From assembly GCA_003447595.1 (NCBI GenBank), contig DLYT01000007.1, positions 1-16,566 on the forward strand: 16,566 bases of DNA. Direction: 5' to 3'. Below the pieces are notes generated by a model that did no database searches, had not been told where the DNA came from, and saw only the letters and a list, made by a program, of their open reading frames with translations. This document shows, piece after piece, positions 6,514 through 14,590 of this stretch. The DNA comes from Porphyromonadaceae bacterium (GTDB lineage Bacteria > Bacteroidota > Bacteroidia > Bacteroidales > CAMTPD01). The translations under genes were made by a program, and so were the position numbers. Within the stretch, counting starts at the first letter, position 1; each line of letters opens with the position of its first letter.

Positions 6514-6960
6514 TTAAATTGATTGACCAATCAAGAACAATGCTGCAAGTGATACGATTGCATAAAGCTCTGGGAATACAGAAAGGATCATTGTTTTACC
6601 AAACAAGTCATATCCTGATCCAATACCTGCAATACCGTTAGCACAAACTTGTCCTTGACGTACAGCTGAAAGTAAACAAACCAAACCTACTGCCAAACCT
6701 GCACCGAAGATAGCTGCAGATTGAACCGGAGTGATTTCTGAAGTTAATTTACCGGCCAAAAGGAAATAACCTAGGAAACCATACAAACCTTGAGTACCTG
6801 GCATGGCACTTAATACCATATAGTTACCAAATGCATCTGGGTTCTTTTTCATTGCACCAACCGCAGCATTACCTGCAATCGTAACACCAAAAGCACTACC
6901 AATACCAGAAAGTCCTAACATTAAACCAATACCAATGTAAGCCAATAAAATAGGTTCCAT
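6514..6960 (-). CDS. atpK: V-type ATPase subunit K (c-ring proteolipid), Na+-site type
   Basis: A 148-residue duplicated proteolipid with four membrane helices (roughly 3-27, 45-70, 80-105 and 125-147) that forms the rotating ion-carrying ring. Only the second hairpin has the ion-binding carboxylate, E131 in FPELYAI; the first lacks one. Residues T56, Q57 and Y60 (in PGTQGLYGF), Q102 (in RQGQV) and E131 match the Na+-site residues T64, Q65, Y68, Q110 and E139 of Enterococcus hirae NtpK, all at offset eight, as I recall that structure. This supports Na+ as the coupling ion. The gene is last in the operon, 29 bp after subunit I, and is followed by a structured 3' region and a terminator. Confidence 0.93.
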   Translation of the reverse strand: MEPILLAYIGIGLMLGLSGIGSAFGVTIAGNAAVGAMKKNPDAFGNYMVLSAMPGTQGLYGFLGYFLLAGKLTSEITPVQSAAIFGAGLAVGLVCLLSAVRQGQVCANGIAGIGSGYDLFGKTMILSVFPELYAIVSLAALFLIGQSI

Positions 6961-6989
6961 AATTTAAAAATTATTTAGTTGTTAATAAA

Positions 6990-8825
6990 TCAATTTGCTT
7001 TGGCTTTTTTAGCGAAAGGGTTGTATTTCTTACCTCCGCCTTCAAAACCTGAGTTGTTATAAAATTCTACGAAAGTTAGACGCATTGGGTGCACAAAGGC
7101 TCCTAATGACGACATGAAAATATTCATTGAGTGACCAAACAATAGGATGAAGATCATCACAAGTTGTCCTACCACCGGAATATCAGGGGCCATATTAATC
7201 GCCAATTGATTAAATACCAATCCCATTACAGAGCCTGAAATACCTAGCGCAAACAAACGAATGTATGATAGCATATCTCCTAGAATACCGGTAAGACGGT
7301 TGTAAAGTCCCCACAATCCTCCACCGATGTTTGATAGAATGCTTGCTTCTGGATCATTAAATAGTAACATCATAGCCAAGCCTATACCAGAAACGATGTA
7401 GTGAGCCATTGTTGTATGCTCAGGTGAAAGTTTGCCGATATGTCCTAAACCAAAGACAATACCATTTCCTACAAGACAAAGAATCCAACCAAACGGATCA
7501 ATTGAATATTTAAAGCCAAAACGAGACCAGCGACTGATTGCTTTCAACACCATACCAAAGAGGATTTGTACACCTCCAAGGATCAAGGCAAAGTTGAAGA
7601 GCTGATTAGAGTCTAGCATAAATCGTTTAGCGCTTTGTATCCATGCCCAGTCTACCTCCAACAATGGAATACCGAAGAAGGTACCACTGATAAAACCGAA
7701 TATCACAGTTCCCAGTCCTAACCAGAAGGAAAGCTGAAAGATTGGTTTTAAGCTTGGGTCTACTTTTCGCATCAGAACGATTGATAGAATTACGAATAGT
7801 AATCCGTAACCACAGTCGCCCAAACAGAGACCGAAAAACATGACAAAGAACGGTGCAAAGAACGGCGTTAAATCCCATTCGTTGTAATTAGGAAGGGAAT
7901 AAAGCTCTCCGATCACTTCAAACAATCTGGAGAATTTATTATTCTTAAGCAATACCGGTACTTTATCTTTAGGACGTGATACATCTGTTACAAATAAGAT
8001 GCCTTTGGATTGAAGGTATTCAACCAATGGTTTCTCTTTGCTTACAGGTACCCAGCCTTCCAAGATCATTAATTTAGAATCCGGATCTGATTCTGTAGCC
8101 AATAAGACTTTTTCAAAATCGAGCTTATCTGAGATCTTTGATCCTTCAAAACAGAGTGTTTTGTAGTATTTCTGCGCAAAGACCGCAAGTTCGGCATCAA
8201 TTTGCTTGATCTCTTTGACATTCGCTTGGTATTCGGCCTTTAGGCTGCTAAATGACTTACTGCCATACTTGATACTTTCAGCATCAATTTCGGGGTGTTT
8301 CACCTTGGTTACTGTGACAAAGTATATCATCGAACCAATGCGTCCTACCTCTATCGCATGAAAATCTTTGAGCCATTCTGCATCGAAATTAGATTCGGGC
8401 GTGCAGTAAAAGTTGATGTTCCAACCTTGTTCTGCAAGCTTATCAAGAGTAGAAAGATCAAAATCGCCCCATATATCTAGACGATCTAGTTCTTTCTCTA
8501 TGATCTGCTGACGCTGAAACAAACTGTGTTTCAGCTCAACTTGCTTCTCAAACTCAGTTAGAAGATTGTTCCCTTCACTTGCTTGATCTACCGGAGCATA
8601 AACGATTGATTTATCCTCGTTCCCTATTTTTTCAAGCGCTTTGCAAGCTTTTGCATATCTTCCCGATAAAGAAAGAAGTAATGTTACTTGATCAGATTGT
8701 TCATCTGCGGCTTTTTCATCTTTCTCGATCACATGAACTACTCCAAGATCGCTGATATCAGACAAAAACTGAGTGTACTCTTTGTGATAAATCAAAAAGC
8801 CATATTTTGACATTTTCTCTATCAT
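6990..8825 (-). CDS. atpI: V-type ATPase subunit I (a-type stator subunit)
   Basis: A 611-residue stator subunit that forms the ion half-channels against the K ring and links the membrane part to the peripheral stalk. The N-terminal half (about 1-310) is soluble and includes helical coiled-coil stretches. The C-terminal half has about seven to eight membrane helices from residue 322 on. R523 in LSYIRLFALG is the probable essential arginine facing the ring carboxylate. The C-terminal signature is intact (GHSMN at 564-568, then GAFVHPMRLTFVEFYNN, 575-591). The ATG overlaps the stop of subunit D as ATGA, so the two are translationally coupled. An internal Met5 could also serve as start. Length is at the short end of the family, as expected for the bacterial compact operons. 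Confidence 0.93.
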   Translation of the reverse strand: MIEKMSKYGFLIYHKEYTQFLSDISDLGVVHVIEKDEKAADEQSDQVTLLLSLSGRYAKACKALEKIGNEDKSIVYAPVDQASEGNNLLTEFEKQVELKHSLFQRQQIIEKELDRLDIWGDFDLSTLDKLAEQGWNINFYCTPESNFDAEWLKDFHAIEVGRIGSMIYFVTVTKVKHPEIDAESIKYGSKSFSSLKAEYQANVKEIKQIDAELAVFAQKYYKTLCFEGSKISDKLDFEKVLLATESDPDSKLMILEGWVPVSKEKPLVEYLQSKGILFVTDVSRPKDKVPVLLKNNKFSRLFEVIGELYSLPNYNEWDLTPFFAPFFVMFFGLCLGDCGYGLLFVILSIVLMRKVDPSLKPIFQLSFWLGLGTVIFGFISGTFFGIPLLEVDWAWIQSAKRFMLDSNQLFNFALILGGVQILFGMVLKAISRWSRFGFKYSIDPFGWILCLVGNGIVFGLGHIGKLSPEHTTMAHYIVSGIGLAMMLLFNDPEASILSNIGGGLWGLYNRLTGILGDMLSYIRLFALGISGSVMGLVFNQLAINMAPDIPVVGQLVMIFILLFGHSMNIFMSSLGAFVHPMRLTFVEFYNNSGFEGGGKKYNPFAKKAKAN

Positions 8826-9433
8826 ACAGCTTCCTCCATTCTTTTTCGTTTCTCTTGATTTGCACGCATGATTTTCTGAGATGACTTAGAAAGGCTTTCT
8901 TCATCTTCCATAAAGCGCTTAATCTTTCTAATGGCATCTTTATAGCCCGGAATTTGGACTTTCTCAAATAGATTTACTTTTTGAGTTGTCTTTTTACGAG
9001 CATGCTCTAAAAGATCTAGTTTCAATGTTGAAAACTCGGCTTCAATACCATATTGTGCTAATGTTTTGATCAGAGAAACTCCATCGGCGAACCAAGCCGG
9101 AGAACTAAAAAGGCTATAACGACCAATCTCAAATTTGATATCGTTAAGAACCGGAACTACAACTCCGGCAATCTTTTTAGTCGAAAGGTCAACGTCTTTG
9201 ATCCGTACTAAATTAGGATCAAATTCATTCCATAGCTCTGACATGTTTTCATAACTACGGATTTCGTTTTCCAGCTTAAGTTCCAATGTATTTACTTCAT
9301 CTTTTGTTTTCTTCACTTCCATACGTAGAGCACTCTCTTTACTTTTGATCGTAGGAAGAGCTCTCTCGCGCATCTTTAGTTGTTTTTCCAACTGCTGAAG
9401 CGAAGTTTTATTATATTGAAACTTTATAGCCAT
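8822..9433 (-). CDS. atpD: V-type ATPase subunit D (central rotor shaft)
   Basis: A 203-residue, almost entirely helical protein that forms the central shaft turning inside the A3B3 head. An N-terminal coiled-coil helix (about 8-70) and a C-terminal helix (about 120-200) form the antiparallel pair typical of subunit D, with a small middle domain. The C-terminal signature KVNLFEKVQIPGYKDAIRKI (152-171) is family-typical. Start is the ATG at 9433, 12 bp after subunit B. Its TGA overlaps the ATG of subunit I. Subunit F, the usual partner of D, has no gene here. Confidence 0.92.
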   Translation of the reverse strand: MAIKFQYNKTSLQQLEKQLKMRERALPTIKSKESALRMEVKKTKDEVNTLELKLENEIRSYENMSELWNEFDPNLVRIKDVDLSTKKIAGVVVPVLNDIKFEIGRYSLFSSPAWFADGVSLIKTLAQYGIEAEFSTLKLDLLEHARKKTTQKVNLFEKVQIPGYKDAIRKIKRFMEDEESLSKSSQKIMRANQEKRKRMEEAV

Positions 9434-9445
9434 AATTGCAAGGTT

Positions 9446-10765
9446 TTACTTTTTCCAATATTTGTCAACGAGGCTTTGTTTGATATTAACCTCTGCTGGT
9501 GTAAAGTGCTCTGAAAAAAGTTCCCAAGCTACATCTAGCATTTCTGTTGTATCAAGATTCACGTCGATAGCAAGTAGTTTTTCAGAATAGTCTTTTGCAA
9601 AAGCTAATGTTCTCATGTCGTAATCTGTAAGATCAAAACCATTCTCCATTTTTGTTTTTGCATTAGCGGCATCTGCATATAAACGTACTGCTGCATTCAT
9701 TACTTGCGGGTGATCTTCTCTTGTTTTCTTACCGGTAACCAACTGTTTCAAACGAGACAAGCTTCGGAATGGGTCAACGATAACTTTACCTACGTCGCTA
9801 TCACGTCTTAAGTAAAGCTGACCTTCGGTAATATAACCCGTATTATCCGGAACGGCGTGTGTAATATCACCACCCGAAAGCGTTGTAACGGCGATGATGG
9901 TAATAGAACCTCCTTCAGGGAACTGAACCGCTTTTTCGTAGATCTTAGCAAGGTCTGAATACAACGAACCCGGCATAGAGTCTTTCGATGGGATCTGGTC
10001 CATACGGTTAGATACGATTGCCAAGGCATCGGCATAGTTGGTCATGTCGGTAAGCAAAACAAGTACTTTTTCGTTCTTTTCAACCGCAAAATACTCTGCT
10101 GCTGCAAGCGACATATCCGGAATAAGCAAACGCTCTACAGAAGGGTCTTCTGTTGTATTGATAAAGCTAACAATACGGTCAAGGGCTCCTGCGTTGCTAA
10201 ATACGTTTTTGAAATATAGGTAATCGTCGTTTGTCATACCCATACCACCAAGAATGATCTTATCACTCTTTGCACGCATGGCAACCATAGCCATTACTTG
10301 GTTGAAAGGTTGATCGGGATCGGCAAAGAATGGAATCTTTTGTCCGGTTACCAATGTATTGTTAAGGTCGATACCTGCAATACCTGTAGCAATAAGCTCT
10401 GATGGTTGTTTTCTACGTACCGGGTTTACAGATGGACCACCAATCTCAATATCGAAACCTTCCGGTATTGGACCTCCATCAATAGGATCTCCATAAGCAT
10501 TGAAGAAACGACCTGCTAGCTGCTCGCTAACTTTCAATGATGGGGCCTTACCCATAAATACTACTTCGGCATTTGTTTTGATACCTTCTGTACCGGCAAA
10601 CACCTGTAGTGTTACTTCATCATCGATAATTTTCACTACCTGTGCTAAGCGACCGTCTATAGATGCAAGTTCATCGTAACCTACGCCTGTAGCTTTCAAG
10701 GTACAAGTAGCCTTGGTAATTTGAGTAATCTTAGTATATATTTTTTGAAATGCTTTTGCTGCCAT
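9446..10765 (-). CDS. atpB: V-type ATPase subunit B (non-catalytic nucleotide-site subunit)
   Basis: A 439-residue subunit that alternates with A in the hexameric head. As expected for B it has no true Walker A; the equivalent segment is GQKIPFFADPDQPFN (141-155). The arginine that reaches the neighbouring A site is likely R338 in SLSRLKQ. Family motifs PGSLYSDLAKIYEKA (265-279) and DITHAVPDNTGYITEGQ (300-316) are present. I start at the ATG at 10765; a TTG two codons earlier (10771) is open but less likely. It lies 35 bp after subunit A and 12 bp before subunit D. Length is shorter than the 460 or so residues of archaeal and enterococcal B, in line with the compact bacterial form. Confidence 0.94.
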   Translation of the reverse strand: MAAKAFQKIYTKITQITKATCTLKATGVGYDELASIDGRLAQVVKIIDDEVTLQVFAGTEGIKTNAEVVFMGKAPSLKVSEQLAGRFFNAYGDPIDGGPIPEGFDIEIGGPSVNPVRRKQPSELIATGIAGIDLNNTLVTGQKIPFFADPDQPFNQVMAMVAMRAKSDKIILGGMGMTNDDYLYFKNVFSNAGALDRIVSFINTTEDPSVERLLIPDMSLAAAEYFAVEKNEKVLVLLTDMTNYADALAIVSNRMDQIPSKDSMPGSLYSDLAKIYEKAVQFPEGGSITIIAVTTLSGGDITHAVPDNTGYITEGQLYLRRDSDVGKVIVDPFRSLSRLKQLVTGKKTREDHPQVMNAAVRLYADAANAKTKMENGFDLTDYDMRTLAFAKDYSEKLLAIDVNLDTTEMLDVAWELFSEHFTPAEVNIKQSLVDKYWKK

Positions 10766-10800
10766 ATTCAATGTTTTTTGTGCAAATCTAAAGTAACACT

Positions 10801-12564
10801 TTAAGCCAGTGCAACTCTTTTCTCTGCTACAAGTTCATCAATCTTTTTACGATACTCATTAAACTGATCACTGTTGAACTCTGAATAATTCATCTGTTTC
10901 ATCAAGTTGATCATTTGCTTGAAGTATTCGATTACTTCTAAGAAACCTTCAAATTGAAAGTCTGCTCTACAAATATCTACGATAAGATCTAGCATGTAGC
11001 TTTGACGCTCAAGCGGAGTGAGTGAGTCGATATTATCGAATGCATCTTGTTGCAGAATGACGAAGTCAATCAATTCTGATTTCCAGAATGTAACGTGATA
11101 TTCTACCGGAACACCATCGTCACCAAGGATATTGATCTGTTCAGCAATTTCTTTACCACGTTGCATACGTGTTTTTATCTCATTTACTTTCGGAATCCAT
11201 TCTTCATTTACTTTCGTAACAATGTAGTCAGCAAATTCTGGATACTCCAGGTATTTTGAGTAGCTATCAATTGGGTTGATCGCCGGATAACGTTTTCTAT
11301 CTGCACGCTCTTGTTCAAGTGCGTAGAAACAACGTGCTACCTTCTTTGTATTCTCTGTTACAGGCTCCTTCAAGTTACCCCCTGCTGGAGAAACGGTACC
11401 GATAAAGGTTACAGATCCTGTCTCGCCATTATTCAAGTGTACGAATCCTGCACGTGCATAGAAGTTTGCAATAATCGCAGATAAGTCCATTGGGAATGCA
11501 TCCGGTCCCGGAAGTTCTTCCAAACGGTTAGACATCTCACGAAGTGCTTGTGCCCAACGAGATGTTGAGTCGGCCATCAATAACACCTTCAATCCCATTG
11601 ATCTATAATATTCGGCAATAGTCATGGCTGTGTATACAGATGCTTCACGCGATGCAACAGGCATGTTTGATGTATTGGCGATGATAATTGTACGCTCCAT
11701 CAATTTACGACCAGTGTGAGGGTCATCCAAGTGAGGGAACTCTGCAAATACCTCTACAACCTCATTAGCACGCTCTCCACAAGCTGCAATAATTACGATA
11801 TCTGCTTCTGCTTGCTTAGATATAGCATGCTGCAAAACCGTTTTGCCGGTACCGAAAGGTCCTGGAATAAATCCTGTACCACCTTCTACAATTGGATTGA
11901 TTGTATCAATTGTACGTACCCCTGTTTCAAGGAGTTTAAACGGACGAGGTTTGTTGTTATAGCAAAGATTGGCTCTTTTTACAGGCCATTTTTGCACCAT
12001 TGTTACATTGATATCATTTCCGTCTGAATCTGTGATTACAGCAACGGTATCATTGATTGTATATTGACCTTCTTTAGCAACGCTTTTTACAGTATATGTT
12101 CCTTCAAACTTGAATGGAACCATAATTCTGTGAGGCTGTTTGTTTTCATCAACTTGCCCCAACCAATCGCCGGCAATAACGCTGTCTCCTGGTTTAGCGA
12201 GTGGAGTAAAATCCCATAATTTATCGTTATCTAAAGCAAAGGTATAATCTCCACGTTTGAGGAATACGCCATTCATTTTATCAAGGTCATTTTGCAAACC
12301 ATCATAGTTTTTTGATAGCATACCCGGACCTAGCGTCACCTCTAACATGTGATCAACAAATTCAGCAGTATCTCCAACCCTCATACCACGTGTACTTTCA
12401 AACACCTGAACATAAGCATTCTTACCTACTACTTTGATTACCTCCGACATCAGCTTATCTTCGCCTACAGAGATAAAACATATTTCATTTTGTGCAACAG
12501 GACCATCTACCTCTAGTGTTACAAGATTCGAGACGATACCTTTTACAACTCCTTTCGTAGCCAT
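10801..12564 (-). CDS. atpA: V-type ATPase subunit A (catalytic)
   Basis: A 587-residue catalytic subunit that binds and hydrolyses (or makes) ATP in the A3B3 head. The P-loop GPFGTGKT is at 235-242 with K241. The catalytic glutamate is E264 in CGERANE, and the Walker B aspartate is D332 in LLMADSTSRW. The family bulge domain lies between about residues 105 and 195. Against common V/A sequences, the segment GERANEVVE has Ala where Gly is usual, and VSPAGGNLKEPV replaces the usual VSPPGGDFSEPV. This marks the divergent bacterial branch rather than a defect. The ATG at 12564 lies 6 bp after the DUF2764 gene and gives the expected N-terminus. Confidence 0.95.
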   Translation of the reverse strand: MATKGVVKGIVSNLVTLEVDGPVAQNEICFISVGEDKLMSEVIKVVGKNAYVQVFESTRGMRVGDTAEFVDHMLEVTLGPGMLSKNYDGLQNDLDKMNGVFLKRGDYTFALDNDKLWDFTPLAKPGDSVIAGDWLGQVDENKQPHRIMVPFKFEGTYTVKSVAKEGQYTINDTVAVITDSDGNDINVTMVQKWPVKRANLCYNNKPRPFKLLETGVRTIDTINPIVEGGTGFIPGPFGTGKTVLQHAISKQAEADIVIIAACGERANEVVEVFAEFPHLDDPHTGRKLMERTIIIANTSNMPVASREASVYTAMTIAEYYRSMGLKVLLMADSTSRWAQALREMSNRLEELPGPDAFPMDLSAIIANFYARAGFVHLNNGETGSVTFIGTVSPAGGNLKEPVTENTKKVARCFYALEQERADRKRYPAINPIDSYSKYLEYPEFADYIVTKVNEEWIPKVNEIKTRMQRGKEIAEQINILGDDGVPVEYHVTFWKSELIDFVILQQDAFDNIDSLTPLERQSYMLDLIVDICRADFQFEGFLEVIEYFKQMINLMKQMNYSEFNSDQFNEYRKKIDELVAEKRVALA

Positions 12565-12570
12565 ATCTTA

Positions 12571-13422
12571 TTACTTATTATTTCTATATTTATCAATAAC
12601 GGAAACCTCCGATTTCAGACGACCGATAATATTTCTAAATTGAATTTCACCAGTTTCCGGATTAAGTTTAGCCCAACGCTCTTGAATCTCAATTTTAATC
12701 AAATACGCAAGAATCTTTTCGATAGAGAAGTACTTGAAAAAAGTATTTTCTTCGAGCCATTGCCAGCGTAAACGGTCTATCTTTTTCTCTTTTTCAAGCA
12801 AATCTGATTCGTCGGCAATCTTTCGTAATTGCTCAAATTCATCTAAAACATTTGTGAGTCCGAAATCTCGTGCATTAGAACTACGCAAAGCAACAGCAAC
12901 TTCATTATCTCCTACAATACTAGAGGCTACATCCATTCCATATGCTCGGCTCGTAAATGCAGATAAGACATTATTTACATTTAGATTAAATTCGAACCAT
13001 CGAGATGCAAATTTATTTCGTGTTTTCATTGCATAATCGTAGTATAAGCTCGACAAATAGTCTTGCATTACTACAGGATTATCCTCAGATTTTTCTTGAT
13101 TATACGCTGCAAAAAAGGTCGGGAAATAACTAGGAATCCGTTTATCTACAGGTCGCTCAAACTCTTTCATCAATTGCACTACTTCCTCCAAATCTTGTGC
13201 AGAGAGATTGCCTTTTTCGTCGAGTTTAGAATCTTTATTCTTTAAGTAAGCCAACAAGTTTTTGTTGTCAAACTGCATGAAATAAAGTTTTATCAACTTC
13301 AAATCATCGCTAGAGAGAGCGTCTTGTAGTTCTTCTTTAAAACGGGCTTGAGTCCATACCAACTTAGCATCATCAATAGACAAGTCTGGTAAGCCGGCGA
13401 CAAATGCATAATAGTTACCCAT
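12571..13422 (-). CDS. DUF2764-family protein, probable C/d-like ATPase subunit
   Basis: A 283-residue soluble, largely helical protein of the DUF2764 type encoded between subunits E and A. The start YYAFVAGLPDL is family-typical. The C-terminal part (about 228-270) contains FFKYFSIEKILAYLIKIEI followed by ERWAKLNPETG and NIIGRLK. This recalls the C/d subunit pattern in which such helices end in an IE-x3-AYL and a motif near the C-terminus, so a role as the socket joining shaft to ring is plausible. I recall the same gene position in Chlamydia and spirochaete ATPase operons. The ATG directly abuts the TAA of subunit E with no spacing, which points to coupled translation. The family call is good; the function is inferred from context and weak sequence resemblance. 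Confidence 0.85.
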   Translation of the reverse strand: MGNYYAFVAGLPDLSIDDAKLVWTQARFKEELQDALSSDDLKLIKLYFMQFDNKNLLAYLKNKDSKLDEKGNLSAQDLEEVVQLMKEFERPVDKRIPSYFPTFFAAYNQEKSEDNPVVMQDYLSSLYYDYAMKTRNKFASRWFEFNLNVNNVLSAFTSRAYGMDVASSIVGDNEVAVALRSSNARDFGLTNVLDEFEQLRKIADESDLLEKEKKIDRLRWQWLEENTFFKYFSIEKILAYLIKIEIQERWAKLNPETGEIQFRNIIGRLKSEVSVIDKYRNNK

Positions 13423-14013
13423 TTAGAAAAGCATTTCTATCAATTTCGGACGGAGGAATTCCTTGAAATAAGCAATAAATTCATCTTCGCCGAAAGTTAC
13501 TTTATAAGATCCGTCTTTCGGTAATATATTAAATGAAGAAGGTTTTCCATTCACCTTTTCAATCTTAACTCCATTGTTTAGCAATTCTGTAGCGTTTGCA
13601 GTAAAGAACTTAGAAAGGGCATCCGCATCAGCAGATTGGATTGTAATGGAATCGTTTTTCGCCCATTCTTTAGCCATTTCTAGAATCATTTTTTGCATAA
13701 AGTCCTTTTCATTCAATGCTCCAGAAACAGCATTTGCAACAACTTTGGTTGTTATTAGATTTACAACTTCAGTTTTTAGGGCTTCTACGCTTTGTGAAGC
13801 AAACATTTTTAGTTCAGCCTCTGTATTTTTTTTAAGTTCTTCTGCTTCTTTCTTTGCACTTGCGATAGTAGCATCTGCTTCTTCTTTTGCATTCTTAAGA
13901 ATAGAATCTCTTTCACTTTTAGCTTCGCTTATGATACGATCTGCTTCTTCTTTACCTCTTTCTACCCCTTCTTGATAGATTTTACTAGTAAGTTCCTGAA
14001 TTTTAGAATCCAT
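13423..14013 (-). CDS. atpE: V-type ATPase subunit E (peripheral stalk)
   Basis: A 196-residue stator protein. Residues about 5-95 form a long charged coiled coil with Ala/Glu/Lys heptads (SEAKSERD and KEEADATIASAKKEAEELKK are in it), and the rest is a compact C-terminal domain that binds the head. This two-part layout and its place as first ATPase gene fit subunit E. In well-studied V/A-type enzymes E pairs with G (or H) in the stalk, but no such gene is seen here; E may pair with itself or with an unlinked partner. The ATG at 14013 is the first in frame, 49 bp after the OsmC-like gene. Its stop abuts the next start exactly. Confidence 0.88.
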   Translation of the reverse strand: MDSKIQELTSKIYQEGVERGKEEADRIISEAKSERDSILKNAKEEADATIASAKKEAEELKKNTEAELKMFASQSVEALKTEVVNLITTKVVANAVSGALNEKDFMQKMILEMAKEWAKNDSITIQSADADALSKFFTANATELLNNGVKIEKVNGKPSSFNILPKDGSYKVTFGEDEFIAYFKEFLRPKLIEMLF

Positions 14014-14062
14014 TAGCTTATATTTTTAATGTTTCAAACTTCCGTTATGTGCTGTAATTTCG

Positions 14063-14476
14063 CTATTTTATTTTAATCTCATATGTCAATGGCATGACTT
14101 TTTTATAAACTGCTGCCACACCACAATATCGGTCCAATGACATATCTATAGCTTTCTGCAATTTCTCTAGAGATAAATTATCGCCTTCAAACTCATAAAT
14201 AAGATGCATGGAGTTGTATTGTTTTGGATGCTCTTCAGTCAAGGTAGCTTCTACTGAAATAGATAGCCCGGTATAGTTTATGTGCATCTTTTTTAATAAA
14301 GACACAACATCCATCCCAGTGCAACCCGCCAAAGCTACAAGCATTAACTTTTTGGGACTTGGACCTTTATCACTTCCACCCCATTCAGTAGCAGTATCTA
14401 AAATAATTTTGTGGTTATCGAGCGAACTTTCAAACTCCATACCACCTTTCCAATTCAAAGAAACCGAATGTGACAT
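14063..14476 (-). CDS. OsmC/Ohr-family peroxidase-like protein
   Basis: A 137-residue protein of the OsmC family, which reduces organic hydroperoxides with a pair of cysteines. Both are present: C52 in ALAGCTGMDV and C118 in DRYCGV. The stretch GPSPKKLMLVALAGCTGMD (38-56) is the family hallmark, and the length is normal. Such YhfA-like short members are common in Bacteroidota, and their natural substrate is uncertain. It is 49 bp before the ATPase operon on the same strand with no terminator seen in between, so it may be the first gene of that transcript. A -7 box and a palindrome precede it. Its start is the ATG at 14476. Confidence 0.9.
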   Translation of the reverse strand: MSHSVSLNWKGGMEFESSLDNHKIILDTATEWGGSDKGPSPKKLMLVALAGCTGMDVVSLLKKMHINYTGLSISVEATLTEEHPKQYNSMHLIYEFEGDNLSLEKLQKAIDMSLDRYCGVAAVYKKVMPLTYEIKIK

Positions 14477-14494
14477 ATATACAGTTTTTAAAAT

Positions 14495-14513
14495 AATTCA
14501 ATTAAATTGGATT
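14495..14513. promoter_or_regulatory. 19-bp near-palindrome in the OsmC leader, possible operator
   Basis: AATTCAATT (14495-14503) and AATTGGATT (14505-14513) are reverse complements except for one position, around a central A. The dyad lies between the putative -7 box (14536-14529) and the start codon of the OsmC-like gene, where a repressor could act. The content is AT-rich, so chance occurrence is possible. Confidence 0.35.
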
Positions 14514-14528
14514 CATTACAACGGGGGT

Positions 14529-14536
14529 CAAATCTA
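14529..14536 (-). promoter_or_regulatory. -7 box (TAGATTTG) for the OsmC-like gene
   Basis: On the minus strand 14536-14529 reads TAGATTTG, matching TAnnTTTG. It lies about 52 nt before the ATG at 14476. No clear TTTG -33 element is seen at the usual spacing. If active, it may also feed the ATPase operon downstream. Confidence 0.45.
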
Positions 14537-14549
14537 TACAAATAATTCT

Positions 14550-14557
14550 TATATTCG
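14550..14557 (+). promoter_or_regulatory. possible -7 box (TATATTCG) for the GNAT gene
   Basis: TATATTCG differs from TAnnTTTG at one position and lies 33 nt before the ATG at 14591. No -33 TTTG element was found. Two direct copies of TTAAACCA (14565-14572 and 14575-14582) lie between it and the start codon, 10 bp apart, and could be a binding site. The evidence is weak. Confidence 0.3.
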
Positions 14558-14564
14558 CACACAA

Positions 14565-14582
14565 TTAAACCATTTTAAACCA
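14565..14582 (+). repeat. two direct copies of TTAAACCA, 10 bp apart, just before the GNAT start
   Basis: TTAAACCA occurs at 14565-14572 and 14575-14582, one helical turn apart and ending 8 nt before the ATG at 14591. Direct repeats in helical phase upstream of a start can be operator half-sites. In this AT-rich leader, coincidence is also possible. Confidence 0.35.
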
Positions 14583-14590
14583 ATTAATCT

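Noticed and set aside
10766..10771. TTG two codons before the chosen start of subunit B
   Set aside because: An ATG follows directly and gives the family-typical N-terminus; TTG starts are rare.
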